DNA of 64,000 bases from Prevotella veroralis DSM 19559 = JCM 6290 (GTDB lineage Bacteria > Bacteroidota > Bacteroidia > Bacteroidales > Bacteroidaceae): the NCBI RefSeq assembly GCF_000377625.1, contig NZ_KB898325.1, positions 310,001-374,000 on the forward strand. Reading direction: 5' to 3'. Both the position numbers and the translations under genes were made by a program. Positions 15,891-25,131 of this stretch are shown one piece after another. The first letter of the stretch is position 1. Every line of letters begins with the position of its first letter. The notes beneath the pieces were generated by a model. That model was not told the origin of the DNA and did not search any database. It was given only the letters and a program-made list of their open reading frames with translations.

Positions 15891-17507
15891 ATGAAGAATA
15901 GATATTTTTTATTTGCGACAGCATTAATGATTGCAATGTCAGCAAATGCTCAGGAAACTTATGAGAATGCAAAGTTAGTAGGGGAGGATCTCAATGGTAC
16001 AGCTCGCTATGTAGGTATGGGTGGGGCTATGGAAGCATTGGGGGCTGATGTTTCAACAATCGGTACTAACCCTGCTGGTCTTGGATTGTTCAGACATAGC
16101 AATCTTAGTGTAAGTGGTGGTCTACTCATGCAATCAAATGGTAAGGAGTTTGCTAATGGTAATAAGACTAATGCTAGCTTTGACCAAATAGGTGGAGTAT
16201 ATTCTACTCGCACTGGAGCAAAGTCTTTCCTTAACTTTGGTTTCAACTATCATAAAGGTAAGAACTTTGATTATATCCTGAATGCAGCAAATTCGTTGAA
16301 TGGTAGTTCTCAGAATAAGCAATCATTTATTAAAGGTTTGTTAGGCGATGAAGGCAAAGGAGGATTCTTTATTGATAGAGATCCTAAAACAAAAGCGAAT
16401 GTTGGATATTCTGACCTAAATAAGAAAAGTAATGCTTATACATTTAGTCAGATAGATTATCTCTATTATAACACTTTAATTCCAACTAATAATCCTGTGA
16501 AACCTTATAACTATGATGGAGGAAATGATTATACTTTTAATCGTGCTCATAATGGTTATATAGGTAACTACGATTTCAGTGTTAGTGGGGACCTAAATGA
16601 TAGGGTATATCTCGGTGTTACTTTTGGTATAAAGGATGTACACTATAACGCATATAGCGAATACTCTGAGAATTTAGTTAGTGGTGCGCGTGCTTCGGTA
16701 GCAGATAATAGAAGTATAACTGGTAGTGGTTTTGATGTTACAGCAGGTGTAATCGTACGTCCAATTGAGTCTTCACCATTTAGAATTGGTGCGTATGTAA
16801 AGACTCCTACATGGTATGATTTGACTACATCTAACACAACTAGTCTTATAGATTATAGAAACTATGGTGCTGCAAATAATAGCAAGTACGTAAACAACTC
16901 TTATGACTTTAAGATATGGACTCCTTGGAAGTTTGGTTTCTCATTAGGTCATACTATCGGTAGTTCTCTTGCTTTAGGTGCAACTTATGAATATGAAGAT
17001 TATAGTCGCATCAATACGAGAATCAATGATGGTGGTTACATTGATTATTGGACTGGTAGTTACTATGATTCATCTATCGCTGATACGCAAATGAACAATC
17101 ACACACGGGAAGTGCTAAAAGCTGTTAGCACTTTAAAGTTAGGTGTTGAGTATAAGCCAACAACAAACCTCGCATTACGTGCTGGTTATAATTATGTAAG
17201 TTCAATGTATGTAAGCGATGGACAGAAAGATCCAGGTCTATCTTCATTAGGTACATCTTATGCTTCAGCAACTGATTATACCAATTGGAAGGCAACTAAT
17301 CGTTTTACCTTAGGTGTTGGTTATCAGATTGATAAGTTTAATATAGACTTAGCTTATCAATATAGTAGTCAGTCTGGTGATTTCTATCCATTCTCAAATG
17401 TAAAGAATATAAATATCAACTCAACTACATATAATAATATAGCAACAGGAACTAAAGTTAAGAACGATAAGAGTCAATTATTATTGACCTTAGGTTACCG
17501 CTTTTAA
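15891..17507 (+). CDS. FadL/OmpP1-family outer-membrane protein
   Basis: 538 residues from ATG at 15891; ATG at 15879 adds MFII before the same signal peptide (MKNRYFLFATALMIAMSANA). The mature N-terminus has ARYVGMGGAMEALGADVSTIGTNPAGLGLF, a hallmark of the OmpP1/FadL/TodX family that includes Bacteroidetes hemin-receptor-annotated proteins. The rest alternates aromatic strands of a beta-barrel and ends LLLTLGYRF with C-terminal Phe. The family conducts hydrophobic compounds across the outer membrane; the substrate is unknown. Probably co-transcribed with the Tyr/Gly-rich gene, with a terminator about 150 bp downstream. Confidence 0.88.
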   Translation: MKNRYFLFATALMIAMSANAQETYENAKLVGEDLNGTARYVGMGGAMEALGADVSTIGTNPAGLGLFRHSNLSVSGGLLMQSNGKEFANGNKTNASFDQIGGVYSTRTGAKSFLNFGFNYHKGKNFDYILNAANSLNGSSQNKQSFIKGLLGDEGKGGFFIDRDPKTKANVGYSDLNKKSNAYTFSQIDYLYYNTLIPTNNPVKPYNYDGGNDYTFNRAHNGYIGNYDFSVSGDLNDRVYLGVTFGIKDVHYNAYSEYSENLVSGARASVADNRSITGSGFDVTAGVIVRPIESSPFRIGAYVKTPTWYDLTTSNTTSLIDYRNYGAANNSKYVNNSYDFKIWTPWKFGFSLGHTIGSSLALGATYEYEDYSRINTRINDGGYIDYWTGSYYDSSIADTQMNNHTREVLKAVSTLKLGVEYKPTTNLALRAGYNYVSSMYVSDGQKDPGLSSLGTSYASATDYTNWKATNRFTLGVGYQIDKFNIDLAYQYSSQSGDFYPFSNVKNININSTTYNNIATGTKVKNDKSQLLLTLGYRF

Positions 17508-17654
17508 CCTGACACATATTCTTAAACAGTAGACAATAGATAGAATAATATTCTTACTTTAAATATTAGGATATTCAAGTTTGGATCAATAATCTTATCA
17601 AAAAAGATCAAGAATAATCTTTTAAAAAGTAAGAATATAACTATAAAGAGGATA

Positions 17655-17687
17655 ATCCCGAAAGTTCTTTCATTAGGCTTTCAGGAT
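17655..17687 (+). terminator. Probable terminator after the FadL-like gene
   Basis: ATCCCGAAAG (17655-17664) pairs with CTTTCAGGAT (17678-17687) with one mismatch, and is followed by a T-rich stretch. The 545-bp gap (17508-18051) otherwise holds the array at 17903-18013 and no gene. Confidence 0.6.
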
Positions 17688-17883
17688 TTCTATTTTCATA
17701 TAACAACTATTCTTTTACCTAGAACACCTTTCTCATCAACAATGACAACCTTAAAGCATTAAAGGAGAGTCTTTCTTTAATTTATTTATCATAATTTCGT
17801 TTACTATTGATATTATACTTATATTTCAATGGTACTTATAGTCTAAAAAACATTAAAAGGTAAATTGAATGAAATATAATCAT

Positions 17884-17891
17884 TAAATTTG
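17884..17891 (+). promoter_or_regulatory. -7 candidate for addAB
   Basis: TAAATTTG fits TAnnTTTG. Only a short TTG box is found upstream at a non-ideal 16 bp. No better -7 element lies between here and the addA start, so the addAB leader would contain the tandem array. Confidence 0.4.
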
Positions 17892-17902
17892 TAGGATAAG
17901 AG

Positions 17903-18013
17903 AAAACAACTTAAAGCAATAAGAGTACCTAATTAAAGGCAATAAGAAAACAACTTAAAGCAATAAGAGTACCTAATTAAAGGCAATAAGAGTAAACAAC
18001 TAAAAGCAAAAAG
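17903..18013. repeat. 21/23-bp tandem array (family E) ahead of addA
   Basis: Five units: 17903-17923, 17924-17946, 17947-17967, 17968-17990, 17991-18013. Two alternating forms (AAAACAACTTAAAGCAATAA and AGTACCTAATTAAAGGCAAT...) make a 44-bp higher-order repeat whose second copy is perfect. All units share an AAAGxCAATAAG-like end. The last unit ends 38 bp before the addA start. Confidence 0.9.
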
Positions 18014-18051
18014 AGTTCTCATTATATACTCAAGAATTTAGTTATACAAAC

Positions 18052-21000
18052 ATGGAAAAAGCACTAACAATTTATAAGGCATCAGCAGGTTCTGGCAAAA
18101 CATTCACATTAGCTTCAGAATACATTACACTTGTAGTTAAGAATCCCCAGGACTATAGTCGTATACTAGCTGTTACCTTTACCAATAAAGCTACACAAGA
18201 AATGAAGATGCGTATTCTTACACAGCTTTATGGTATTGCCCATTCTCTAAAGGAATCACAGCCTTACTTTGAACAAGTTCAAACAAAGACCAATTTACCA
18301 GAGATTACTATTCGTGAAAATGCAGCCGAAGCATTATCATTACTTACGCATCATTATAATTACTTCCGTGTATTAACAATTGATGCTTTTTTTCAAGCGA
18401 TTTTACGTAATCTTGCACGTGAACTTAATCTTACAGCTAACCTGCGCATTGATCTCAATGATACTCAAGTAGAAGCTCAAGCTGTTGATAATCTTGTGAA
18501 TGACCTAGAGGAAGGAAAAGATTTACTTATATGGATTAGCGACTATATAGATAGAAACATTGAAGATAATCAAGGATGGAACGTTATTGATCAAATTAAA
18601 GACTTTGGTAAGAATATATTTCAAGACTTCTATAAGGAAAATAAGGATGCCCTTGACAAATGCTTTAATAATGAAGGGTTCTTTGATAACTTCATAAAAG
18701 ATCTTAGAATAAGGCGTAAAACCATTGCTAATAAACTAACTAGCATGGCAAAAGAGTTGATGTCAGTAATTAGTAAAGCTAATCTAGATAATCCAGCTTT
18801 ATTTAATCGTGGCACAAAAGGTATCTATAACTATATCAATAAATTAACTCAGAATAAACCAACAGGAGATTTAGCCCCGCAGTATGTCCAAACTTGTATT
18901 GAAAATGCCGACAAATGGCCTGCTGGTAAATGTCCTAAGGAAATTAAAACAATTATTATAGATCTAGCTTCAAAGTCCTTATGCAATGACCTTAAATTAT
19001 TGGAAGAGTTTCGTCTGAATAATTGGAAAGAATATCAATCATGTAACCTTACACTAAGACATCTTTCACAATTACGTTTACTTCATTCCATTTCAGAAGC
19101 TGTAGACGAACTAAACAAAGACATGAATAGATTTATGCTAAGTAATACACAATCCTTACTTAGTAATTTAATGAAAGATAGTGATACCCCTTTTGTCTTT
19201 GAAAAGATTGGAGCTTATTTAAAACATATCATGATAGATGAGTTTCAAGATACTAGTACAATACAATGGAACAACTTTAAGAAACTTCTTATTAACTGTA
19301 TGTCTCAAGGCGATTCTCATAACCTAATTGTAGGTGATGTCAAACAAAGTATTTATCGTTGGAGGCAAGGAGATTGGAGACTCTTAAACAATATAGAAAA
19401 AGAGTTCTCTACAGAACAATTAGCGATTAAACCTTTAAATATCAATTATCGTTCCGAAGAAAATATTATCCTATTCAATAATGCTTTCTTTTCTCTAGCA
19501 ATCGAGCAATCTATCAAGGAATTACAACAAGATAATATTGGTAATGTTGAACAACTTACAGAGGCATATAAAGAGATTATTCAGCAACCCAAAAAGAGTA
19601 ATCATAAAGGTTATGTTAGTGTAAAGCTATTCCCCTCTGACAATTACGAAGAAGATGTCTTAAACGAACTAACAAAGAACGTACAACAACTACTTGATTT
19701 AGGATATAGACAAAAGAGCATTACAATTCTTGTGCGTACTAAAGGGGTGATTCAAGATATAATTGATACTTTTCAACATCATTTTGGTAGTACTATCAGT
19801 ATTGTTTCAGACGAAGCATTCCGCTTAGATGCGTCTCTCGCTGTAAATGTAATTATTCTTGCCCTCCGCCTACTAGTACATCCCGATGATAAACTTACAG
19901 CAAGTAAGTTGTTAAAGTTGTACCACCAGCAGGTTCTAAAAGATAGTACCAATAGTAATGAGATATTAGTTCATCCAGGGGACAACATATTTGAGAACTT
20001 GCCAAGCAGTTATATTGAACAATTCAAGCAATTACCCAATTTATCATTGATAGATTTAGTAGACCAACTCTATGAAATGTTCGGTTTAAAAGAGCTTGAA
20101 GGACAAAGTGCGTATGTATGTGCTTTCTATGATACGTTGAATGAATATCTACATGACAATCCTGCAGATATTGACGATTTCATCGAAGAATGGGAAAAGT
20201 CTTTGTCACAGAATACTATACAAAGTGATGAAGTTGATGGTATACGTATAATTACCATACACAAAAGTAAGGGCTTGGAATATGATAATGTTCTAATCCC
20301 CTTCTGTGATTGGGAATTAGAGAAGACCACTGGTAATACTATTTGGTGTAATGGTAAGGATAAAGAAGAACCGTTCAATCAATTACCTTTAATCCCTATT
20401 GACTTCTCTAAGAAAAGTATGATGGGAACTGTCTTTGAGGATGACTATAAAGAGGAGCATTTGCAAAATACAGTTGATAACATGAATCTTTTATATGTTG
20501 CTTTCACTCGAGCGAGTAAGAATCTCTTTATCTCAGGCAAAAGAATGAAGGATAAAAAACTGAAAGAACTTGAAAGCGACCCCACTAATAGTAATCGCTC
20601 ACAAATAATACAACTAATAACAGAGTCGCTTAGCTCTAAGTTGGATGGTGCAACACTTTGCGATAGTAAGGAGTCGGAGCCATTAGAATTTGAGTTTGGC
20701 ACTTTAAGTAAAGAAGCTAACAATAGTACAAAACCAGTTGATAATCAATTATTAAATAAAAATCCTTTCAGTGAAACTATAGAGTCGAAGCTAATTAAAA
20801 TAGAGACCTTCCCCCACCCTGCCGATTTCAGACAAAGTAATAAGAGTGAAGACTTTATTAAAGGTGAAGATGTTGACCCTTCTGACGCTAATCGATATAT
20901 CAAGGTTGGTAACATCCTCCATCAACTATTTTCTACCATTTTAACGGAGGAAGATATAGAGCCACGTTTAAAGGATTTAGAACAGCAAGGTGTTGTTTAC

Positions 21001-21348
21001 AATGATGAAGTAACCTCGACAGAACTTAGGAATAAAATAGCTAATGCTTTAAGAAATGAGAAAGTTAAATCGTGGTTCTCTAATCGATGGGAGTTATTCA
21101 ATGAATGTACGATAATTGAATATGACAAACAGGAAGGCGTTGTTCGTGAACATAGACCTGACCGTGTTATGACCGATGGAAACGAAATAATTATCGTTGA
21201 TTTCAAATTTGGTAAACCACGCACAGAATATCATGAGCAAGTAAAACAATATATTGAATTACTTCAACGAATGGGAAATAAGAACATATCTGCTTATTTG
21301 TGGTATGTCATGCGTAATGAAGTTGAAGAAGTCAATCTTACTCAATAG
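18052..21348 (+). CDS. addA: AddA-like UvrD-family helicase/nuclease
   Basis: 1098 residues. Helicase-nuclease subunit for processing double-strand breaks to start RecA-dependent repair. Walker A: ASAGSGKTFTL (10-20). Further SF1A motifs: LAVTFTNKATQEMK, a Walker B-like MIDEFQDTS, VGDVKQSIYRWRQGDW, INYRSEENI, and GIRIITIHKSKGLEYDNV followed by LLYVAFTRASKNL. The C-terminal nuclease module has IIIVDFKFGKPRTEYHEQVKQY, the PD-(D/E)XK-type core. The order is that of AddA/RexA rather than RecB. Paired with the PD-(D/E)XK gene 67 bp downstream, as in AddAB systems. Confidence 0.9.
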   Translation: MEKALTIYKASAGSGKTFTLASEYITLVVKNPQDYSRILAVTFTNKATQEMKMRILTQLYGIAHSLKESQPYFEQVQTKTNLPEITIRENAAEALSLLTHHYNYFRVLTIDAFFQAILRNLARELNLTANLRIDLNDTQVEAQAVDNLVNDLEEGKDLLIWISDYIDRNIEDNQGWNVIDQIKDFGKNIFQDFYKENKDALDKCFNNEGFFDNFIKDLRIRRKTIANKLTSMAKELMSVISKANLDNPALFNRGTKGIYNYINKLTQNKPTGDLAPQYVQTCIENADKWPAGKCPKEIKTIIIDLASKSLCNDLKLLEEFRLNNWKEYQSCNLTLRHLSQLRLLHSISEAVDELNKDMNRFMLSNTQSLLSNLMKDSDTPFVFEKIGAYLKHIMIDEFQDTSTIQWNNFKKLLINCMSQGDSHNLIVGDVKQSIYRWRQGDWRLLNNIEKEFSTEQLAIKPLNINYRSEENIILFNNAFFSLAIEQSIKELQQDNIGNVEQLTEAYKEIIQQPKKSNHKGYVSVKLFPSDNYEEDVLNELTKNVQQLLDLGYRQKSITILVRTKGVIQDIIDTFQHHFGSTISIVSDEAFRLDASLAVNVIILALRLLVHPDDKLTASKLLKLYHQQVLKDSTNSNEILVHPGDNIFENLPSSYIEQFKQLPNLSLIDLVDQLYEMFGLKELEGQSAYVCAFYDTLNEYLHDNPADIDDFIEEWEKSLSQNTIQSDEVDGIRIITIHKSKGLEYDNVLIPFCDWELEKTTGNTIWCNGKDKEEPFNQLPLIPIDFSKKSMMGTVFEDDYKEEHLQNTVDNMNLLYVAFTRASKNLFISGKRMKDKKLKELESDPTNSNRSQIIQLITESLSSKLDGATLCDSKESEPLEFEFGTLSKEANNSTKPVDNQLLNKNPFSETIESKLIKIETFPHPADFRQSNKSEDFIKGEDVDPSDANRYIKVGNILHQLFSTILTEEDIEPRLKDLEQQGVVYNDEVTSTELRNKIANALRNEKVKSWFSNRWELFNECTIIEYDKQEGVVREHRPDRVMTDGNEIIIVDFKFGKPRTEYHEQVKQYIELLQRMGNKNISAYLWYVMRNEVEEVNLTQ

Positions 21349-21415
21349 TGGTATTATTCAGCATTAAAAGTATCGTAACAAAATCGCATTTACATCATTC
21401 AATCCTTCAAAACAA

Positions 21416-24298
21416 ATGAAATCATTTCTCGAACATATAGCAAAAGATTTACTCGATAAATACGGAACTGATTTGGCACATATTGCCATTGTCTTTCCTA
21501 ACAAACGTGCATCTTTATTTCTCAATCAAGAACTCGCCCGTCTGGCTGGTAAGCCAATATGGAGTCCCGCTTATATTACAATATCAGATTTCTTCCGTCA
21601 ACATTCGGAACTAACTGTAGCCGATCCTATCAAAAGTGTTTGCGATTTATATAAGAGCTACATAGAGGTAACAGGTCATGTTGAAGAAACTTTAGATCAA
21701 TTCTATGGATGGGGACAACTACTATTAGCCGACTTCGATGACATCGATAAAAACATGGCTGATACAAAGATGGTCTTTGCAAATATCAGAGACTTGCATG
21801 AGTTAGATGATGCCAGTTATCTTACAAATGAGCAGAAGACTGAATTACGCCGTTTCTTCGCTAATTTCGATGATAACCCAGAGGGTATTCGTGAAAAGTT
21901 TATCACACTTTGGGCTAGACTAAAGGACATATATGACAACTTTAAGCAAAGACTTCGTTCACAAGGGCTTGCTTATGAAGGTATGCTATATAGAGATGTA
22001 GCCGAGCAAAATTCTATTGAAACAAAGTATGAACATTATATTTTCATCGGTTTCAACGTTCTACAGAAAGTTGAACAGCACTTATTCAAGCATTTAAAGA
22101 AAGATAATAAAGCTAGTTTCTATTGGGATTATGATCAATATTACATGAACTCAAATAACGAGGCTGGCACATATATCCATCAATGGCTGGATAAATTTCC
22201 GAACAGTTTGCCTAATGATAACGATGAGATATACGATAACCTTGGGAATGATAAACAGATAAATTTTATATCAGCTCCTACTGATAACCTGCAAGCACGA
22301 TACATTACAGAATGGTTAAAAGAGGACAATCGTTATAAGGCTGGCAAGCGAACAGTTATTGTTTTATGTGATGAACACTTATTGCAGACTGTTATCCATT
22401 GTATTCCTGACGAAGTAAAGACATTGAATATAACAACTGGTTTTCCTTTAAAGCAAACACCTATTGCTTCCATGGTAATGCAACTCTTAGCATTACAATT
22501 AGAAGGTTATTCTCAATCGGAGCAGGGTTATAGGCTACGTTATCTTAGTAGGGTGTTACGACATCCGTATGGTAAATATCTAATTTCAGAAGCAGAGAGA
22601 TTGATAGAAAAGATAAAGGAGGAAAAAGAGTTTTATGTTAACGTGAATGAAATTTCACAACTAACTTATCATCAAAGTGATAAGCAACATTTACCAGAAC
22701 TTGTCCATTGGCTATCTGATACTATCCGTAGCATTGGAATGAATGGTGCAGCAGTAAATAAAGATCCTCTTTTCCAGGAGTCAGTGTTTAGAATGTACAC
22801 CTTACTCACACGCCTATACGACTTAATGTCAAGTGGGGATCTTGAGGCTGATAAGATAATTTTCCGAAGATTATTAAATCAACTCATTACCACAACAAGC
22901 ATTCCTTTTCATGGGGAACCAGCTCAAGGCGTACAAGTCATGGGCGTTCTAGAAACTCGTAATCTCGACTTTGACCATGTCCTTGTTCTCTCATGCAATG
23001 AAGGTAATATGCCTAAGGGAGTTGATGATGCCTCGTTTATTCCTCACTTGATTCGCAAGGCTTATGGACTAACGACCATTGATAACAAGGTGTCTATCTA
23101 TAGTTATTATTTCCATGGTTTGATTCAAAGAGCAAAAGATGTAACCTTCTTGTATAATAATTCCACACAAGGTAGTCAAACTGGAGAGATGAGTCGCTTT
23201 ATGTTACAACTAATGGTGGAGTGGAATCATCCAATTCATCGACTTGCATTAAAGGCTGGTCAAGAACCGATGAGGATTGATACAGAGATTGTATATAAGG
23301 ATGATGCTGTTATGAATAAGTTGGATGGGATAGGTCGTTTCTCCCCTACTGCCATTAACACTTATATTCGTTGTTCTTTAAAGTTCTACTTTAAATATAT
23401 TGTAGGAATAAGTGAATTAGAAGATGTTGAAGAGGATGACATTGATGGACGTTTATTTGGTAACATCTTCCATTGTGCAGCTCAGTTGATGTATGAAAAG
23501 TTACTACCAAGAGACATCATTACAGCTAAGAACATTGATGTTCTATTAAAGACAGGTAAGAGTTCACAACCAATTACATCAGGTAACTCACAATTAACTT
23601 TGGAAGACATTGTTGATGAAGCCTTTGCCACGACACTCTTTAATAAAGAAGCGGGAACAAGAACCTATCCCAAGCTAAATGGTTTACAGCTCATAAACCG
23701 CGAAGTCATCGTGAAATATTTACGTCAGTTATTACGAATCGACCAACGCTCTGCACCTTTAAGAGTACTTGCACATGAGTTTGATGTGAATAGAAGTATA
23801 ACTATCAAGGTGGGTGATACAGAAAAGGAGTTAAGAGTTGGCGGGCGTGTTGATCGACTAGATGAGGTCTTTTCAGATAGTGACAAGGCTCAATTACGTG
23901 TCGTAGATTATAAAACTGGTGGTAGAGTTGCAGCTCCACTGAAATCTATTGACGAGATATTTGATCCAAAGAATGTAGCATTTAAGAAGAGTGACTATAC
24001 AATGCAAGCTATGTTTTATAGCTTAATTGAAGCAGAGCATGATGATAAGTTTAATCCTTTGCATCATGCGGTTAGCCCTGCATTACTCTTTATTCAACAC
24101 GCTGGTGGTGATAATTATTCACCAATATTGTCAATGGAAGGGAAAGAAATAACAGATGTTACGGAATATAAGGAACCTTTCTTTGAACATCTCATTCAAC
24201 AATTGGAGGATCTCTTTAATCGCAATATTACTTTTAGCCCTACTGATGATCTTAATGCTTGCTCGTATTGTCCATATAAACAAATGTGTGGCAGATAA
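21416..24298 (+). CDS. addB: AddB-like PD-(D/E)XK nuclease subunit
   Basis: 960 residues, partner of the upstream helicase. The N-terminal half resembles an inactivated helicase (IAIVFPNKRASLFLNQELAR in place of a canonical Walker A). The C-terminal nuclease carries the iron-sulfur ligand pattern of AddB: YIRCSLKFYFKYIVG upstream of the active site and ACSYCPYKQMCG at the very end, with LRVVDYKTGG as the PD-(D/E)XK catalytic core. GVLETRNLDFDHVLVLSCNEG is the family's conserved helicase-like motif. The stop is followed by the family B array, with no clear terminator. Confidence 0.9.
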   Translation: MKSFLEHIAKDLLDKYGTDLAHIAIVFPNKRASLFLNQELARLAGKPIWSPAYITISDFFRQHSELTVADPIKSVCDLYKSYIEVTGHVEETLDQFYGWGQLLLADFDDIDKNMADTKMVFANIRDLHELDDASYLTNEQKTELRRFFANFDDNPEGIREKFITLWARLKDIYDNFKQRLRSQGLAYEGMLYRDVAEQNSIETKYEHYIFIGFNVLQKVEQHLFKHLKKDNKASFYWDYDQYYMNSNNEAGTYIHQWLDKFPNSLPNDNDEIYDNLGNDKQINFISAPTDNLQARYITEWLKEDNRYKAGKRTVIVLCDEHLLQTVIHCIPDEVKTLNITTGFPLKQTPIASMVMQLLALQLEGYSQSEQGYRLRYLSRVLRHPYGKYLISEAERLIEKIKEEKEFYVNVNEISQLTYHQSDKQHLPELVHWLSDTIRSIGMNGAAVNKDPLFQESVFRMYTLLTRLYDLMSSGDLEADKIIFRRLLNQLITTTSIPFHGEPAQGVQVMGVLETRNLDFDHVLVLSCNEGNMPKGVDDASFIPHLIRKAYGLTTIDNKVSIYSYYFHGLIQRAKDVTFLYNNSTQGSQTGEMSRFMLQLMVEWNHPIHRLALKAGQEPMRIDTEIVYKDDAVMNKLDGIGRFSPTAINTYIRCSLKFYFKYIVGISELEDVEEDDIDGRLFGNIFHCAAQLMYEKLLPRDIITAKNIDVLLKTGKSSQPITSGNSQLTLEDIVDEAFATTLFNKEAGTRTYPKLNGLQLINREVIVKYLRQLLRIDQRSAPLRVLAHEFDVNRSITIKVGDTEKELRVGGRVDRLDEVFSDSDKAQLRVVDYKTGGRVAAPLKSIDEIFDPKNVAFKKSDYTMQAMFYSLIEAEHDDKFNPLHHAVSPALLFIQHAGGDNYSPILSMEGKEITDVTEYKEPFFEHLIQQLEDLFNRNITFSPTDDLNACSYCPYKQMCGR

Positions 24299-24344
24299 TA
24301 GTTTAATCTCTTTTTATATCTTTAGTTCCCGGCAAGTTTAAATC

Positions 24345-24560
24345 AAAGTACTATTGGCGTTTAAGTTAAAGTATGATTGACGTTTAAGTTAGAAGTCAAT
24401 CATACTTTAAGTTAGTGTCCTATCATATTCCTATAAGAGCTATCGCATTATACAAACGTGTAGAATAGATTATACAACCGTGTAGAACATCGCACATTAA
24501 CTTAAAGTATGATTGATGTTTAAGTATAAATTCAATTGATGTCCAAATTAAAGTATAAAT
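24345..24560. repeat. 23-bp tandem array (family B), interrupted
   Basis: Units at 24345, 24368 and 24391 are 23 bp each and share TTTAAGTT followed by AAAGTA. Two 22-bp units of another sequence (core TATACAA(A/C)CGTGTAGAA) follow at 24447 and 24469. Further GTTTAAGTATAAA-like copies lie at 24504-24560. The 290-bp gap between addB and the transposase remnant contains nothing else. The core recurs in opposite orientation at 44775-44935. Confidence 0.85.
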
Positions 24561-24589
24561 GAAGAGTAAATAACGTGAGTTCGACGAAT

Positions 24590-25131
24590 TCAGAACAATG
24601 CAAGCTGTGTGTTAATGTTCCTTTGTACATTGATGCATGGCTTCTTTGGAAACAGACAATAGGTGGCAATGGCTCCTAATAAGTTGACGATGAAATTGTC
24701 AAAGCATTTATGTCTGGAGTGCTCTACTTGGGCAATGTTCTTAAGTTCATCCCTTTGAAAACTTTGTGAATATGTATTCTTCGGTTTTTGCAGACACGCA
24801 ATGGTGTGCTATCAACGAAGCTTATACCCGTGCATTTACCCAACAGGACCTTCTTGATAAACAAGGTTAAGGGTATGACTACATCCCTTTCCAATTCTAC
24901 TATACGGTTATAAGAAACAACTTTTGGAAACAGATGGCGAAGCTGCTTGCATACTTTTTCAAGATAGAAATGTTTGAAGCAACGATAACCAGAATCGTGG
25001 AAAAGGATTATTATCAGCATAACTTCTGCCTTTGACATCGTAGAATTTCGATGATATTTTCTTTTTCCGGTAGGTTTTAGCGTGTATTTTGCTGTCATTG
25101 CATCAAAAAACTTGCAGAAGTCGTCTGCCTT
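24590..25131 (-). pseudogene. IS982-type transposase remnant
   Basis: Two pieces of one transposase in different frames. The N-terminal part (25131-24745) reads KADDFCKFFDAMTAKYTL..., then SGYRCFKHFYLEKVC, FPKVVSYNRIVEL and SFVDSTPLRVCKNRRIHIHK. The C-terminal part, shifted by one base and ending at 24590, reads LKNIAQVEHSRHKCF...IATYCLFPKKPCINV. About the middle half of an IS982-family enzyme is missing between FKG and LKNIAQ, and the first residues are cut off exactly at the stop codon of the plug gene. Clearly inactive. I could not identify terminal inverted repeats. Confidence 0.85.

Noticed and set aside
24345-25131. Composite mobile element (array plus transposase)
   Set aside because: No terminal inverted repeats or target duplications found around both; the array family occurs elsewhere without any transposase.
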